A stretch of 64,000 nucleotides of DNA from Bacillus bingmayongensis (GCF_000299035.1 NZ_JH921519.1:120079-184078); one strand, 5' to 3'. Shown: positions 29,172 through 37,700, counted from the first letter of the stretch. The notes: a model not told the origin generated them from the sequence alone. Numbers and translations are program-made.

Positions 29172-29522
29172 ATGATCTTTTTTTGGGCTTTTGTAATCGG
29201 CGGGTTGATTTGTGTAATTGGACAACTTCTGTTCGATGTCGGTAAACTTACGCCCGCTCACACAATGGCAACGCTCGTTGTTGCTGGTGCGATACTAGAC
29301 GGGTTCGGTCTGTATGAGCCTTTAATTGATTTTGCAGGGGCTGGTGCAACAGTTCCGATTACAAGTTTTGGAAACGCCCTTGTTCATGGAGCTATGGCGG
29401 AAGCGGCCAAACATGGTATTGTCGGTGTAATAACAGGTATGTTTAAAGTCACAAGTGCTGGTATATCTGCAGCCATTATATTCGGATTTATCGGAGCATT
29501 ACTATTTAAACCAAAAGGATAA
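29172..29522 (+). CDS. spoVAE: Stage V sporulation protein AE (SpoVAEb type)
   Basis: 116 residues, mostly membrane-embedded, with the conserved [19 protein letters not shown] loop that parallels SpoVAC. It forms part of the SpoVAC/SpoVAE membrane channel. It starts one base after the spoVAD stop and ends 11 bp before the next DUF1657 gene. Confidence 0.94.
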   Translation: MIFFWAFVIGGLICVIGQLLFDVGKLTPAHTMATLVVAGAILDGFGLYEPLIDFAGAGATVPITSFGNALVHGAMAEAAKHGIVGVITGMFKVTSAGISAAIIFGFIGALLFKPKG

Positions 29523-29533
29523 GAGGTGTTTGT

Positions 29534-29740
29534 ATGACTGTTATTGCTAGTGTAAAAACATGCCTTGCGAGTTTAAAAGGTGCGCAAGCAAGTTTAAGTA
29601 CATTTTCACAAAATGCCGCTGAGGAAGAAGCAAAACGAGTCTTCCATGAATGTATGCTGGAAATGGATAGTGTAATTGCTGACCTTAACAATAGAATTTC
29701 AGTATTAGAACGAGAAGAACCTCAATATAAAGGATTTTAG
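29534..29740 (+). CDS. DUF1657 protein, sixth gene of the spoVA2-type operon
   Basis: 68 residues, paralogous to the first gene of the operon: TVIASVKTCLASLKGAQASL aligns with its N-terminus and both end in REEPQY/QEEPQY. It is a small helical protein with no known activity. GAGGTG lies 7 nt before the ATG. Confidence 0.88.
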   Translation: MTVIASVKTCLASLKGAQASLSTFSQNAAEEEAKRVFHECMLEMDSVIADLNNRISVLEREEPQYKGF

Positions 29741-29762
29741 GTAAAACAGGAGGGAATAAACT

Positions 29763-30632
29763 ATGCCTCATGTATCAGATTGGCTGCTTGTCATTATACG
29801 CTCCTTCGCTCTCTTAGTTATTTTATTTTCAATGACAAAATTGCTTGGAAAAAGGCAAATTTCACAGCTTTCATTTTTCGAATATGTCGCAGGATTGACA
29901 ATCGGAAACATCGCCGCTGAAGTTACAACAGGACTAGAGCGAAACTTTTGGCACGGTGTTTCTAGTATGCTTGTTTTTTCTCTTGTCCCATTTTTCGCAG
30001 GTATGGTTGCCTTAAAAAACAAGCGGCTCAGAAATTTCATTGAAGGAAAAGCGACTATTTTTATAAAAGATGGAAAAGTTCTTGAGGATAATTTAAAAAA
30101 AGAAAATTATACAATTGATGAATTACTAGAGCTGCTTAGAAAGAAGAATGCATTTAACATAGCAGATGTTGAATATGCTGTACTGGAGTCAGGCGGTGAA
30201 CTAAATGTCTTGTTAAAAAGAGACAAACAGCCGCTTACTCCAAAAGATATCGGTTTACAAATAGCACCTGCCAAAGAAACACAGACGGTAATTATGGATG
30301 GAAACGTACTAGATGAACCACTTTCAGCCAGTGGTCATAATCGCGCCTGGCTTCACGCTGAATTAGAAAAAATCGGTGTCTTAATAGAAAATGTTTTTAT
30401 TGGACAAGTTGACTCTTACGGACAACTCACTGTCGATATTTATGATGATAAAATTCAAATGCCGTCTCCTCAAGATAAGCCATTACTGTTGGCTTCCTTA
30501 AAAAAATGCCAAGCAGATCTTGAATTATTTTCTTTAGAAACACAATCAAAATCAGCAAGTCAAATGTATAGTAAAAATGCAAAACAACTCGAACATATTT
30601 TAAATAGAGTAACCTATCTTCTAAAAGAATAA
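29763..30632 (+). CDS. YetF-like DUF421 membrane protein fused to DUF1657
   Basis: 289 residues. The N-terminal part has three membrane helices and the YetF/DUF421 core (KLLGKRQISQLSFFEYVAGL, then TIGNIAAE and AEKIGV-type cytoplasmic domain). Residues about 230-289 (LLLASLKKCQADLELFSLET) repeat the DUF1657 fold of the small genes in the operon. This is the last gene of the seven-gene spoVA2-type operon. The equivalent gene in B. subtilis spoVA2mob contributes most of the heat-resistance effect. Confidence 0.9.
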   Translation: MPHVSDWLLVIIRSFALLVILFSMTKLLGKRQISQLSFFEYVAGLTIGNIAAEVTTGLERNFWHGVSSMLVFSLVPFFAGMVALKNKRLRNFIEGKATIFIKDGKVLEDNLKKENYTIDELLELLRKKNAFNIADVEYAVLESGGELNVLLKRDKQPLTPKDIGLQIAPAKETQTVIMDGNVLDEPLSASGHNRAWLHAELEKIGVLIENVFIGQVDSYGQLTVDIYDDKIQMPSPQDKPLLLASLKKCQADLELFSLETQSKSASQMYSKNAKQLEHILNRVTYLLKE

Positions 30633-30636
30633 CACA

Positions 30637-30671
30637 CAAAAGAACGCTTCTATGACAAAGGCGTTCTTTTG
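30637..30671. terminator. Terminator of the spoVA2-type operon
   Basis: Perfect 11-bp stem CAAAAGAACGC / GCGTTCTTTTG with a 13-nt loop, right after the YetF-DUF1657 stop. Confidence 0.9.
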
Positions 30672-30817
30672 CTTTTTGCAAATAACATACTTCTCCTATT
30701 ACGTTTAAATTTATATAATTCGGTTATGATGTTGAAGATACATAAGCAGGGAATTCCAAAAACATAGCGAATAAATCATGATACAACTACATATTTTTTT
30801 GATTTAAAGTGGTTTCG

Positions 30818-30834
30818 TTTGACCTTTATTGACC
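30818..30834 (-). promoter_or_regulatory. CtsR operator upstream of clpP
   Basis: On the minus strand GGTCAAT-AAA-GGTCAAA, matching the CtsR heptad repeat (GGTCAAA-NAN-GGTCAAA) at 13 of 14 heptad bases. It overlaps the -35 box, so CtsR would block transcription until heat or protein stress. Confidence 0.93.
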
Positions 30835-30847
30835 ATAATTGTATTAT
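30819..30847 (+). promoter_or_regulatory. Sigma-A promoter of clpP
   Basis: TTGACC (30819-30824), 17-bp spacer, TATTAT (30842-30847); start near 30854. Confidence 0.85.
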
Positions 30848-30882
30848 AAGACTAAGAAAGCTTTCAAAGGAGGAAATAACAG

Positions 30883-31464
30883 ATGAATTTAATTCCTACA
30901 GTAATTGAACAAACAAATCGTGGAGAACGCGCTTACGATATTTACTCTCGCCTATTAAAAGACCGCATCATTATGCTTGGTAGTGCAATTGATGACAACG
31001 TAGCAAACTCAATCGTTTCCCAGCTTTTATTCTTGGAATCTCAAGATCCAGAAAAAGATATTCACTTATACATTAACAGCCCTGGTGGTTCTATCACAGC
31101 CGGTATGGCAATTTACGATACAATGCAGTTTATTAAACCAAACGTATCAACAATTTGTATCGGTATGGCTGCATCTATGGGTGCTTTCCTACTTGCAGCA
31201 GGTGAAAAAGGAAAACGTTTCGCTCTTCCAAACAGTGAAGTAATGATTCACCAACCACTTGGTGGAGCACAAGGTCAAGCAACTGAAATCGAAATCGCTG
31301 CAAAACGTATCCTATTCCTGCGCGATAAACTAAACAAAATTCTTGCGGAACGCACAGGCCAATCACTAGAAGTCATCGAACGCGACACAGAACGCGACAA
31401 CTTCATGACAGCAGAAAAAGCACTAGAATACGGCTTAATCGATAAAATCTTTACAAATCGTTAA
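30883..31464 (+). CDS. clpP: ATP-dependent Clp protease proteolytic subunit
   Basis: 193 residues, serine protease subunit that forms a double heptamer and works with ClpX, ClpC or ClpE. The catalytic triad is visible: Ser98 in [11 protein letters not shown], His123 in VMIHQPLGG and Asp172 in [18 protein letters not shown] precedes the ATG. It is monocistronic behind a CtsR-controlled promoter. A structured repeat follows directly after the gene. Confidence 0.98.
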   Translation: MNLIPTVIEQTNRGERAYDIYSRLLKDRIIMLGSAIDDNVANSIVSQLLFLESQDPEKDIHLYINSPGGSITAGMAIYDTMQFIKPNVSTICIGMAASMGAFLLAAGEKGKRFALPNSEVMIHQPLGGAQGQATEIEIAAKRILFLRDKLNKILAERTGQSLEVIERDTERDNFMTAEKALEYGLIDKIFTNR

Positions 31465-31470
31465 TATATT

Positions 31471-31747
31471 AAAAGCGGAAGCGGCTCGTTTAGAACAGGA
31501 GGGCGTTGGAACCCCTGATTCCGAGGCGCTTTTTGCCTCGAATGAAGGGGTGAAACGACCGACTATTCTAGCCGCTGGAGCTGGATATACTTAAAAGCGG
31601 AGGTGGCTCGTTTAGCTCTGACTGGCTAAGGTTCTTTCGCATAGAAGGTGCTTTTTACCTTCTTATGCGGAAGGTTCTTAGACACGAAGAGCTTGCCACC
31701 GGAGCTGGATATAACTAAAAGCGGAAGCGGCTCGTTCAGAATCGCTT
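31471..31747. repeat. Tandem copies of a B. cereus-group hairpin repeat
   Basis: Copy one 31471-31589, copy two 31593-31713 and a partial third 31717-31747. Each begins AAAAGCGG and ends in GCTGGATATA. Each full copy has an outer stem (AGCGGC/GCCGCT in one, GGTGGC/GCCACC in two) and a central stem with the constant loop GCTTTTT. Another copy is at 62461-62580. I assign it tentatively to the bcr repeats. Confidence 0.75.
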
Positions 31748-31752
31748 CACAA

Positions 31753-31783
31753 AAAAAGCTATCGCATATGCGATAGTTTTTTT
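31753..31783. terminator. Bidirectional terminator after the tandem repeats
   Basis: AAAAAGCTATCGCA / TGCGATAGTTTTT stem followed by T residues. Nearly the same stem recurs at 37393-37423. Confidence 0.8.
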
Positions 31784-31973
31784 CTTATGGGGTAGCGGAA
31801 GCATCGAGGACACTCCCCTCACAAATTCATTTATATTAACGACATTTCTCCTACATAATTAACTCCACATCTTTAACCTAGTTCTAGCTACATTCGTATC
31901 ATCTTATCTATCAACCCTGTAGCACATCCTGTAAATTACAAAAATAGCGAATGATGAAATTAACTCGTTATAA

Positions 31974-31987
31974 GTGATATATATCAC
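31974..31987. promoter_or_regulatory. CRP/FNR-type palindrome upstream of ric
   Basis: GTGATATATATCAC, a perfect 14-bp palindrome of the form GTGA-N6-TCAC. It lies 69 bp before the ric start. GATACT at 32008-32013 has the right distance to be the -10 box of a promoter activated from this site. Confidence 0.6.
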
Positions 31988-32055
31988 CACATGAACGTTA
32001 AATAATTGATACTCTTAACCCAGATAAAATATTTAAACTTTATGGAGGTATTCAT

Positions 32056-32763
32056 ATGAAACATATTTTTACCGAAAATTCCGTTATTGGTGATATTGTT
32101 ACACAATTTCCAAAGGCAAGTGACCTTTTCAAATCATATAGAATAGATTTTTGCTGTGGTGGTAATAGACCGATTATCGACGCTATTAATGAAAGAAATT
32201 TATCTGCAGAAGAAATTTTAACAAAGTTAAATACGCTCTATCACGAAACAAAACAATTAAACGAATCTGAAATTAATTGGAAAACAGCTTCTTATAGTGA
32301 ATTAATTGATTATATTTTGAATAAACATCATCGCTATTTAAATGAAGAGTTACCGCTGTTAAGCCCATACGTAACAAAAGTGTTACGCGTTCATGGAGCA
32401 GGACAACCACATTTAGCTCAAATTCATAAGCTATTCCATGAATTAAAAACAGAATTAGAGCAACATTTAATTAAAGAAGAAACAGAAGATTTTCCTTTGA
32501 TTTTAGCATTTGAACAAAATCCAACTGATGAAAATTATATGAAATTACGCAAAGTAGTAGATGAATTAGAAAATGAACACGACCACGCTGGTGATATCAT
32601 TAAAGAACTTCGTAAAGTTACGAATGACTTTACTCCTCCAGTAGGTGCTTGTGGCACTTATCGTCTTGTCTATCAACGCCTTGAAGCTCTTGAATCTGAT
32701 TTGTTCGAGCATATTCATTTGGAAAATAACGTTTTATTCCCGCGCGCAATTGCACAAGCTTAA
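32056..32763 (+). CDS. ric: Iron-sulfur cluster repair di-iron protein (ScdA/YtfE/Ric)
   Basis: 235 residues. The N-terminal ScdA domain carries CCGGNRP. The hemerythrin-like domain follows with iron ligands in NKHHRYL, HLAQIHKLFHEL, LIKEETEDF, NEHDHAG and HIHLENNVLFP. The protein restores iron-sulfur clusters damaged by nitric oxide or peroxide. TGGAGG precedes the ATG. A Crp/Fnr regulator and another hemerythrin protein lie downstream, so the cluster looks like a nitrosative/anaerobic stress locus. Confidence 0.95.
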   Translation: MKHIFTENSVIGDIVTQFPKASDLFKSYRIDFCCGGNRPIIDAINERNLSAEEILTKLNTLYHETKQLNESEINWKTASYSELIDYILNKHHRYLNEELPLLSPYVTKVLRVHGAGQPHLAQIHKLFHELKTELEQHLIKEETEDFPLILAFEQNPTDENYMKLRKVVDELENEHDHAGDIIKELRKVTNDFTPPVGACGTYRLVYQRLEALESDLFEHIHLENNVLFPRAIAQA

Positions 32764-32825
32764 ATAAGAATTAAACAGGATAGTTGAAAAGAGGAATAAC
32801 GACCTCTTTTCAATGAATCCTGTTT

Positions 32826-32980
32826 TATCCCGCATTAACGGGCAGTAAGACCCCCACCTCAAAATTCGGCAAAAGCAAAGAAGTTAAGTGTGGGATTAAC
32901 TGTCCGTAAAAGCCCGATTGGTGAGGGCTAATAATCAGTGGGGGATGAAGAAAACCCCCACTGATTAAAGTTTCACTTTA
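32826..32980 (-). repeat. Dispersed hairpin repeat, family 2
   Basis: Reverse orientation of the repeat at 62390-62636: both share GCCGAATTTTGAGGTGGG, AGCCCGATTGGTGAGGGCT (as complement) and AAAGTTTCAC. This copy has an additional hairpin (CAGTGGGGG / CCCCCACTG). It lies between ric and the interrupted regulator. Confidence 0.7.
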
Positions 32981-33234
32981 TCCATTACCAAACAGACACC
33001 TCCATTCACGAAAATCGTATACTTCCCTCTCTTCTCTCTTATGTTTCACAAACCTTACAAGTTCCAATTTTGTTTTGAAATTCGTCTCATTTTCAACCAA
33101 AAGTATGATTTTTATCACTGCTTCATTTTTCTATTTAGGATACATTAATAAGAAAAGTACTATCATTGGGATGATGTTAGGAGTGAGGAATATATGTCAG
33201 AAATAATAAAAAGACACTTACAGGGGGTTTCCCT

Positions 33235-34895
33235 CATGCCCATCAACTTAAGAGATTTTAATACCCCCAAGTATCCAAAAACGTTATTCTTTCTAAACAA
33301 GCTAGATTAGAAAGGATGACGTTTTCTTATGAACCTCTCGATTCAAGATGAACTACAACCGTTTGCGGAAGAGTTACAGCGATATATTACACCTGTATTT
33401 TTAGAAAAACTTGCAAGAGAAATCGGATTTATAAAGCGAAAACGTAAGTTTTCTGGCTCAGACTTAGCTACGATTTGTATTTGGATCAGTCAACGAGTAG
33501 CAAGTGATCCCTTAGTACGATTATGTAGTAGGCTTCATGCAGCCACTGGTACTTTACTCAGCCCTGAGGGCTTAAATAAGCGTTTAAACGCTAAAGCAGT
33601 TTTGTTTTTACAACATATTTTTTCTTTACTGTTACAACAAAAAATATGTGAACAAACGCAAATTTCTAACCATCTCTTCACTTATTTTGGACGAATCCGT
33701 ATCCTAGATGCCACCGTATTTCAGGTGCCAAATGATTTAGATAATGTATATCCAGGCTCTGGAGGCTGTGCTCAAACAGCCGGAATCAAAATTCAATTAG
33801 AATATGATCTGCACAGTGGGGAATTTCTTAACTTTCAAGTTGGACCAGGAAAAAATAATGACAAAACATTTGGCACGGAGTGCTTAGATACCTTACGACC
33901 AGGAGATTTATGTATTCGTGATCTAGGTTATTTTTCATTGGAAGACTTAGACCAAATGGATCAACGAGGTACATACTATGTGTCTCGTTTAAAATTAAAT
34001 ACGAATGTATATATGAAAAATCCAAATCCAGAATACTTTAAAAACGGTGCTATTAAGAAGCAATCGGAATACATACAGATCGATGTGAAGCGGCTTCTAA
34101 ACCAACTACAGCCAGGAGAAACATTTGAATTAAAACATGCTTATATCGGTGATAAACAACAACTATTTGCACGTGTTATTTTTAATCGATTAACAGAAAA
34201 GCAACTTCAAAAGCGGCAAGCGAAGATTGCGGAAAAAGAAAAGTCTAAAAATAGAGCGTACTCAGAGAAAAGTAAATTGGTAGCTGGATTAAACGTGTAT
34301 GTGACGAATACACCTTGGGAATGGGTTCCGATGGAACAGGTACATGAATTATATACTTTACGTTGGCAAATAGAGATTGTCTTTAAAACGTGGAAATCAC
34401 TCTTCAAGATAGACCATTATCGTAATGTAAAACAGGAACGATTAGAGTGCCAATTATATGGAAATCTAATCGCTATTTTCCTATGTTCCTCTACTATGTT
34501 TAAAATGCGTCAATTGCTTTTACAAAAGAAGAAAAGAGAATTAAGCGAATATAAAGCGATTGGGATGATCCAAGATCATCTATTTCTGTTATATCAAGCA
34601 ATACAGCAAAACAACCAAGAGATAACAAAGATCCTAACCCGCCTGTTCAACCTTTTACAGAGGAATGGACGGAAATCCCACAGATATGAGAAGAAAACTG
34701 TCTTTGATATTATGGGTGTTGTCTATGAGTATAGTGGATTGAGAAAACAAAAGAAAGTTGCATAATTTTTTAAAAATGAAACCCGTTAGGGTTTATTCGG
34801 TGTGCTTACTTTTAAGGACATCAAATATTTTAAGAGTTTTTTAGTTCATATGAACAAAAGTTCATTTTGTTTCCGCTCTTAAGTTGATGGGCATG
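33235..34895 (+). mobile_element. IS231 (IS4 family), complete, 1661 bp
   Basis: Perfect 20-bp terminal inverted repeats, CATGCCCATCAACTTAAGAG and its complement, identical to the IS231 type. An 11-bp target duplication GGGGTTTCCCT is at 33224-33234 and 34896-34906. The rebuilt target contains GGG-N5-CCC, the preferred IS231 site. The single transposase gene is intact, so the copy is probably active and recent. Confidence 0.96.
33329..34765 (+). CDS. tnp: IS231 transposase (IS4 family)
   Basis: 478 residues with the DDE catalytic core. The first Asp is in [11 protein letters not shown], the second in the [13 protein letters not shown] region, and the Glu lies in the YREK signature [15 protein letters not shown] (Tyr-x2-Arg-x3-Glu-x6-Lys). 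It acts by cut-and-paste between the 20-bp ends. The frame is complete with no stop or frameshift. AGAAAGGATG precedes the ATG. Confidence 0.96.
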   Translation: MNLSIQDELQPFAEELQRYITPVFLEKLAREIGFIKRKRKFSGSDLATICIWISQRVASDPLVRLCSRLHAATGTLLSPEGLNKRLNAKAVLFLQHIFSLLLQQKICEQTQISNHLFTYFGRIRILDATVFQVPNDLDNVYPGSGGCAQTAGIKIQLEYDLHSGEFLNFQVGPGKNNDKTFGTECLDTLRPGDLCIRDLGYFSLEDLDQMDQRGTYYVSRLKLNTNVYMKNPNPEYFKNGAIKKQSEYIQIDVKRLLNQLQPGETFELKHAYIGDKQQLFARVIFNRLTEKQLQKRQAKIAEKEKSKNRAYSEKSKLVAGLNVYVTNTPWEWVPMEQVHELYTLRWQIEIVFKTWKSLFKIDHYRNVKQERLECQLYGNLIAIFLCSSTMFKMRQLLLQKKKRELSEYKAIGMIQDHLFLLYQAIQQNNQEITKILTRLFNLLQRNGRKSHRYEKKTVFDIMGVVYEYSGLRKQKKVA

Positions 34896-35552
34896 GGGGT
34901 TTCCCTCTTTAAAGAACTTTCAGAAGAAGAAATTCAACCAATTGTAGAAATTTCACGAATGCGAATGTATAAAGCAAGATCATTTGTATTTATGCAGGGT
35001 GATACACTTGACCGCGTATTTTTTATTCACTCCGGAAAAGTGAAAATTCAAAAAACAGATGCATCTGGAAAAGAACAAATTGTTTCTATACTTCAAGCCG
35101 GAGAAATGTTCCCTCACTCTGGTTTCTTCCGAAAAGGTACATTCCCTGCGCATGCTGAAATTCTTGAAGATGCCCAATTAATTGTCATTCCTATCGTTGA
35201 TTTTGAGATGATTTTAATCAAATACCCTGAATTATGTATTAAATTATTTAGAGTTCTTGGAGAAAAAATCGTGGACCTTCAAAACAGATTGGAAGAACAA
35301 ATTCTTCATGACACATATGCGCGAATTATTATGCTATTACTGCGCTTATGTAAGTCAAATGGTGTACGGATAGATGACAAATATAAAATAACGACTCATT
35401 TTACAAACCGTGAACTCGCAAACATGATTGGAACATCAAGAGAAACTATGAGCCGAACTATTACTTACTTAAGAAAAAATGAACTAATTGCTACGGATGA
35501 GGATGGTTATTTCCTTATCGATCTAAATAGGTTGGAAAATGAAATTATATAA
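34893..35552 (+). CDS. Crp/Fnr-family regulator, IS231-truncated but open
   Basis: 219 residues if read from the ATG in the right end of IS231, giving MGVSLFKELSEEEIQ in frame. The cyclic-nucleotide-type beta barrel covers about residues 15-125 and the C-terminal winged helix includes FTNRELANMIGTSRETMSRT. The few cysteines (ELCIKLF, LRLCKSN) do not form the cluster motif of B. subtilis Fnr. The IS ATG has no good ribosome site, so expression may be poor. It probably controlled the flanking ric and DUF438 genes. Confidence 0.7.
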   Translation: MGVSLFKELSEEEIQPIVEISRMRMYKARSFVFMQGDTLDRVFFIHSGKVKIQKTDASGKEQIVSILQAGEMFPHSGFFRKGTFPAHAEILEDAQLIVIPIVDFEMILIKYPELCIKLFRVLGEKIVDLQNRLEEQILHDTYARIIMLLLRLCKSNGVRIDDKYKITTHFTNRELANMIGTSRETMSRTITYLRKNELIATDEDGYFLIDLNRLENEII

Positions 35553-35589
35553 TCAGATACCAAACTGTCCTAAATCAATATTCTATTCG

Positions 35590-35755
35590 AAGTCATTCTC
35601 CTTTCATTAGTGATACTCCCATCAGCGGGGGGCTTTCATCCTCCACTGATGGCGAACCTTCATTACAGCCTTTTACAGGCTGTTTACTCTGCGCTATCTC
35701 CCTTTTTCTCTCTAAATTTTGAGATCGTAATCTCACCAACTGTGAATAACAAAAT
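35590..35755. repeat. Dispersed hairpin repeat, family 2, divergent copy
   Basis: Contains CCCATCAGCGGGG and CCTCCACTGATGG, the paired CAGCC-TTTTA-CAGGCTG, then TCTCTCTAAATTTTGAGA. The order and several words match the copies at 55325-55440 and 62390-62636. No ORF with a ribosome site is present. Confidence 0.55.
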
Positions 35756-35793
35756 GAAAGCAAAAGTGACAAACTTGTTAAAAAGAATGAATG

Positions 35794-35809
35794 TGTGATT
35801 TGGCTCACA
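35794..35809. promoter_or_regulatory. CRP/FNR consensus site
   Basis: TGTGATTTGGCTCACA matches TGTGA-N6-TCACA perfectly. Its centre lies 41-42 bp before a start at about 35843 set by TACAGT (35831-35836), the class II activator position. Confidence 0.85.
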
Positions 35810-35841
35810 ATTTTTTTCCTACCTTTATGTTACAGTGTAAT

Positions 35842-35856
35842 TGATAATTACTATCA
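35842..35856. promoter_or_regulatory. Fur-type box
   Basis: TGATAAT-T-ACTATCA matches the 7-1-7 consensus TGATAATNATTATCA at 13 of 14 defined positions. It covers the predicted transcription start, so bound Fur would repress the downstream operon when iron is ample. Confidence 0.7.
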
Positions 35857-35877
35857 TTTGTTTTTGAGGTGAGAATA

Positions 35878-36105
35878 ATGAAAAAGTTAATTGATTTTCA
35901 TCAAACTGTCTATGATATAACTACCCAATATCCCGAGATTATCCCTCTTTTAAAAGATCTCGGCTTTGAAAATATAACGAAACCTAATATGCTCCAAACA
36001 GCCGGCCGTATAATGACAATTCCAAACGGATGCCGAATGAAAGGAATTTCACTTCATACAGTAAAGGAAACTTTTAAAAATAATGGATTTCACATTAACG
36101 AGTAG
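35878..36105 (+). CDS. DUF1858 domain protein
   Basis: 75 residues, a single DUF1858 domain (LIDFHQTVYDITTQYPEIIP, KDLGFENI). GAGGTGA lies 5 nt before the ATG at 35878. In many bacteria this domain is fused to or next to DUF438/hemerythrin proteins and iron-sulfur repair genes, as here. A role in a hybrid-cluster or nitric oxide response is inferred from context. It is first in a two-gene operon. Confidence 0.8.
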   Translation: MKKLIDFHQTVYDITTQYPEIIPLLKDLGFENITKPNMLQTAGRIMTIPNGCRMKGISLHTVKETFKNNGFHINE

Positions 36106-36117
36106 AGGAGAATTCTT

Positions 36118-37347
36118 ATGAGCGAAATCATTAATAACAGGGAACAAGAAAATATAAATAACTCTGAACGCCAAACAATCTTAAAGACTATTATTAAAGA
36201 TCTTCATAACGGAAAAAACATTGAAGATGTAACAGCACAGTTTCAAGAAGCAATCGGAAATATTACCGTAGCAGAAATTTCAAAACTCGAACAGGCACTC
36301 ATGGAGGAAGAAGGAATTCCTGTGGAAGAAGTACAACGCTTATGCTCCGTGCATACAGCTGTTTTCAAAGGATCCATCGAAGAAATCCATCAATCTAATA
36401 AGCAGGAAGAACAACCGGGTCATCCGATTCATACATTTAAAATGGAAAACAAAGAAATTGATCTACTAGTTAATTTCAAACTTCAATTACACTATGAACG
36501 TTTTGAGAAAGAAGATAGCGAAGAGAATATTTATAAACTAATAGAAGACTTAAATTTATTACTCGATGTTGATAAACATTATAGCCGTAAAGAAAATCTA
36601 CTTTTCCCCTATTTAGAGAAATACGGTATTTACGGACCAACTCAAGTTATGTGGGGCGTTGATGACAGAATTCGTGATGCAATTAAAGAGGCAAAACAAA
36701 AATTAGTAAATTATAATCAAGATAAAAAATCAGCCTTAGATAGCATTTCTTTCGTCATTCACGACGTAAGTGAAATGATTTTTAAAGAAGAAAATATTTT
36801 ATTTCCAATGGCCCTTCAAACTCTTACAGAAGATGAATGGCTAAAAATCGCTCATGAAAGTGATGAAATCGGCTACTGCTTAACGAGTCCTACAAGTACA
36901 TGGAAACCCGAAAGAAATATGATCAAAGAAGAAGCCATATCTGAAGGGCTGATTCGTTTCGAAACAGGTATATTATCTTTAAAACAGTTAGAACTGATGT
37001 TAAATCACTTACCTGTTGATATTACATTCATTGATGAAAATGATGTTGTGCGCTACTTCTCTCATGGAAAAGAACGAATATTTGCCCGCACGAAAGCTGT
37101 CATTGGTCGAACAGTGCAAAACTGTCATCCTCCAAAAAGCGTTCATGTCGTTGAAAAACTCTTAGAAGATTTCAAATCTGGAAAAAAAGATTGTGAAGAT
37201 TTTTGGATTCAATTTCAAGATAAATATGTATATATTCGCTACTTCGCAGTACGAAATGCAGATGGAAAATATATGGGTACTCTCGAATTTACCCAAAACA
37301 TTCAACCGATTCGTGAACTTCAAGGAGAAAAACGGATTCTTTCATAA
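36118..37347 (+). CDS. DUF438 / hemerythrin / PAS protein
   Basis: 409 residues. The N-terminal DUF438 domain (about 15-90) precedes a hemerythrin-like domain with ligand candidates in HYERF, DVDKHYSRKENLLFP, VIHDVSEM and FKEENILFP. A C-terminal PAS-like domain follows (LPVDITFIDENDVVRYFSHG, then VQNCHPPKSVHVVEK). It probably senses or buffers oxygen or nitric oxide through a di-iron site. It lies 12 bp after the DUF1858 gene, in the same operon under the CRP/FNR and Fur boxes. Confidence 0.88.
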   Translation: MSEIINNREQENINNSERQTILKTIIKDLHNGKNIEDVTAQFQEAIGNITVAEISKLEQALMEEEGIPVEEVQRLCSVHTAVFKGSIEEIHQSNKQEEQPGHPIHTFKMENKEIDLLVNFKLQLHYERFEKEDSEENIYKLIEDLNLLLDVDKHYSRKENLLFPYLEKYGIYGPTQVMWGVDDRIRDAIKEAKQKLVNYNQDKKSALDSISFVIHDVSEMIFKEENILFPMALQTLTEDEWLKIAHESDEIGYCLTSPTSTWKPERNMIKEEAISEGLIRFETGILSLKQLELMLNHLPVDITFIDENDVVRYFSHGKERIFARTKAVIGRTVQNCHPPKSVHVVEKLLEDFKSGKKDCEDFWIQFQDKYVYIRYFAVRNADGKYMGTLEFTQNIQPIRELQGEKRILS

Positions 37348-37392
37348 TTTATATCAGCGACTCGATACTATACAAAAAAATTGCCCCACTTG

Positions 37393-37423
37393 AAAAAGCT
37401 ATCGCTACATGCGATAGCTTTTT
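37393..37423. terminator. Bidirectional terminator between the DUF438 gene and crh
   Basis: Perfect 13-bp stem AAAAAGCTATCGC / GCGATAGCTTTTT with loop TACAT. It serves both convergent operons; the crh stop codon is within it. Confidence 0.9.
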
Positions 37424-37679
37424 ACTGTTTATTTTGTACATAGGCAGCCAGCGCTTCTAAAGCAGCTTCTGCATCTGAACCTTCTGTTATAATCGTTACG
37501 TTGCTGCCAGATCCAATCGCTAAGCTCATAATCCCCATTATGCTCTTCGCATTGACTGTTTTTCCATCTTTCTCAATGAAAATATCAGCATGAAAACGAT
37601 TTGCCTCTTGTACAAACAACGCAGCCGGACGTGCTTGTAAGCCGTTTTTTAATGCAACCTCAACCTGTTTTTGAACCAT
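37422..37679 (-). CDS. crh: HPr-like protein Crh
   Basis: 85 residues, HPr fold. Position 15 is Gln (NGLQARPA) and not the His that HPr uses in sugar transport, while Ser46 (AKSIMGIMSL) is kept. This is the Crh pattern: it is phosphorylated by HprK on Ser46 and acts with CcpA in catabolite repression. It is the last gene of the nudix-rapZ-yvcK-whiA-crh cluster. Confidence 0.95.
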   Translation of the reverse strand: MVQKQVEVALKNGLQARPAALFVQEANRFHADIFIEKDGKTVNAKSIMGIMSLAIGSGSNVTIITEGSDAEAALEALAAYVQNKQ

Positions 37680-37700
37680 AGCTCCATTTCCCCTTTACCG

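Larger units (their letters stand above)
33194..35552 (+). pseudogene. Crp/Fnr-family regulator gene interrupted by IS231
   Basis: The original reading frame is 33194-33234 joined to 34907-35552, giving 228 residues beginning MSEIIKRHLQGVSLFKELSE. AGGAGTGAGG precedes the ATG. An 11-bp duplication (GGGGTTTCCCT) flanks the IS, and removing the IS and one copy restores the frame. Only the first 13 codons are separated. The remaining part is still open from an IS-supplied ATG (see the CDS at 34893). Confidence 0.9.

Noticed and set aside
31471-31747. CRISPR array
   Set aside because: The tandem units are palindromic repeats with covarying stems and no spacer-repeat periodicity; no cas genes are present in the window.
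34893-35552. Oxygen-sensing Fnr with an iron-sulfur cluster
   Set aside because: The needed cysteine set is absent (only two Cys seen), so only a general Crp/Fnr-family call is justified.
35593-35808. Leftward or rightward ORFs of 60-70 codons between the regulator and the DUF1858 gene
   Set aside because: They fall in a dispersed hairpin repeat and lack ribosome sites.
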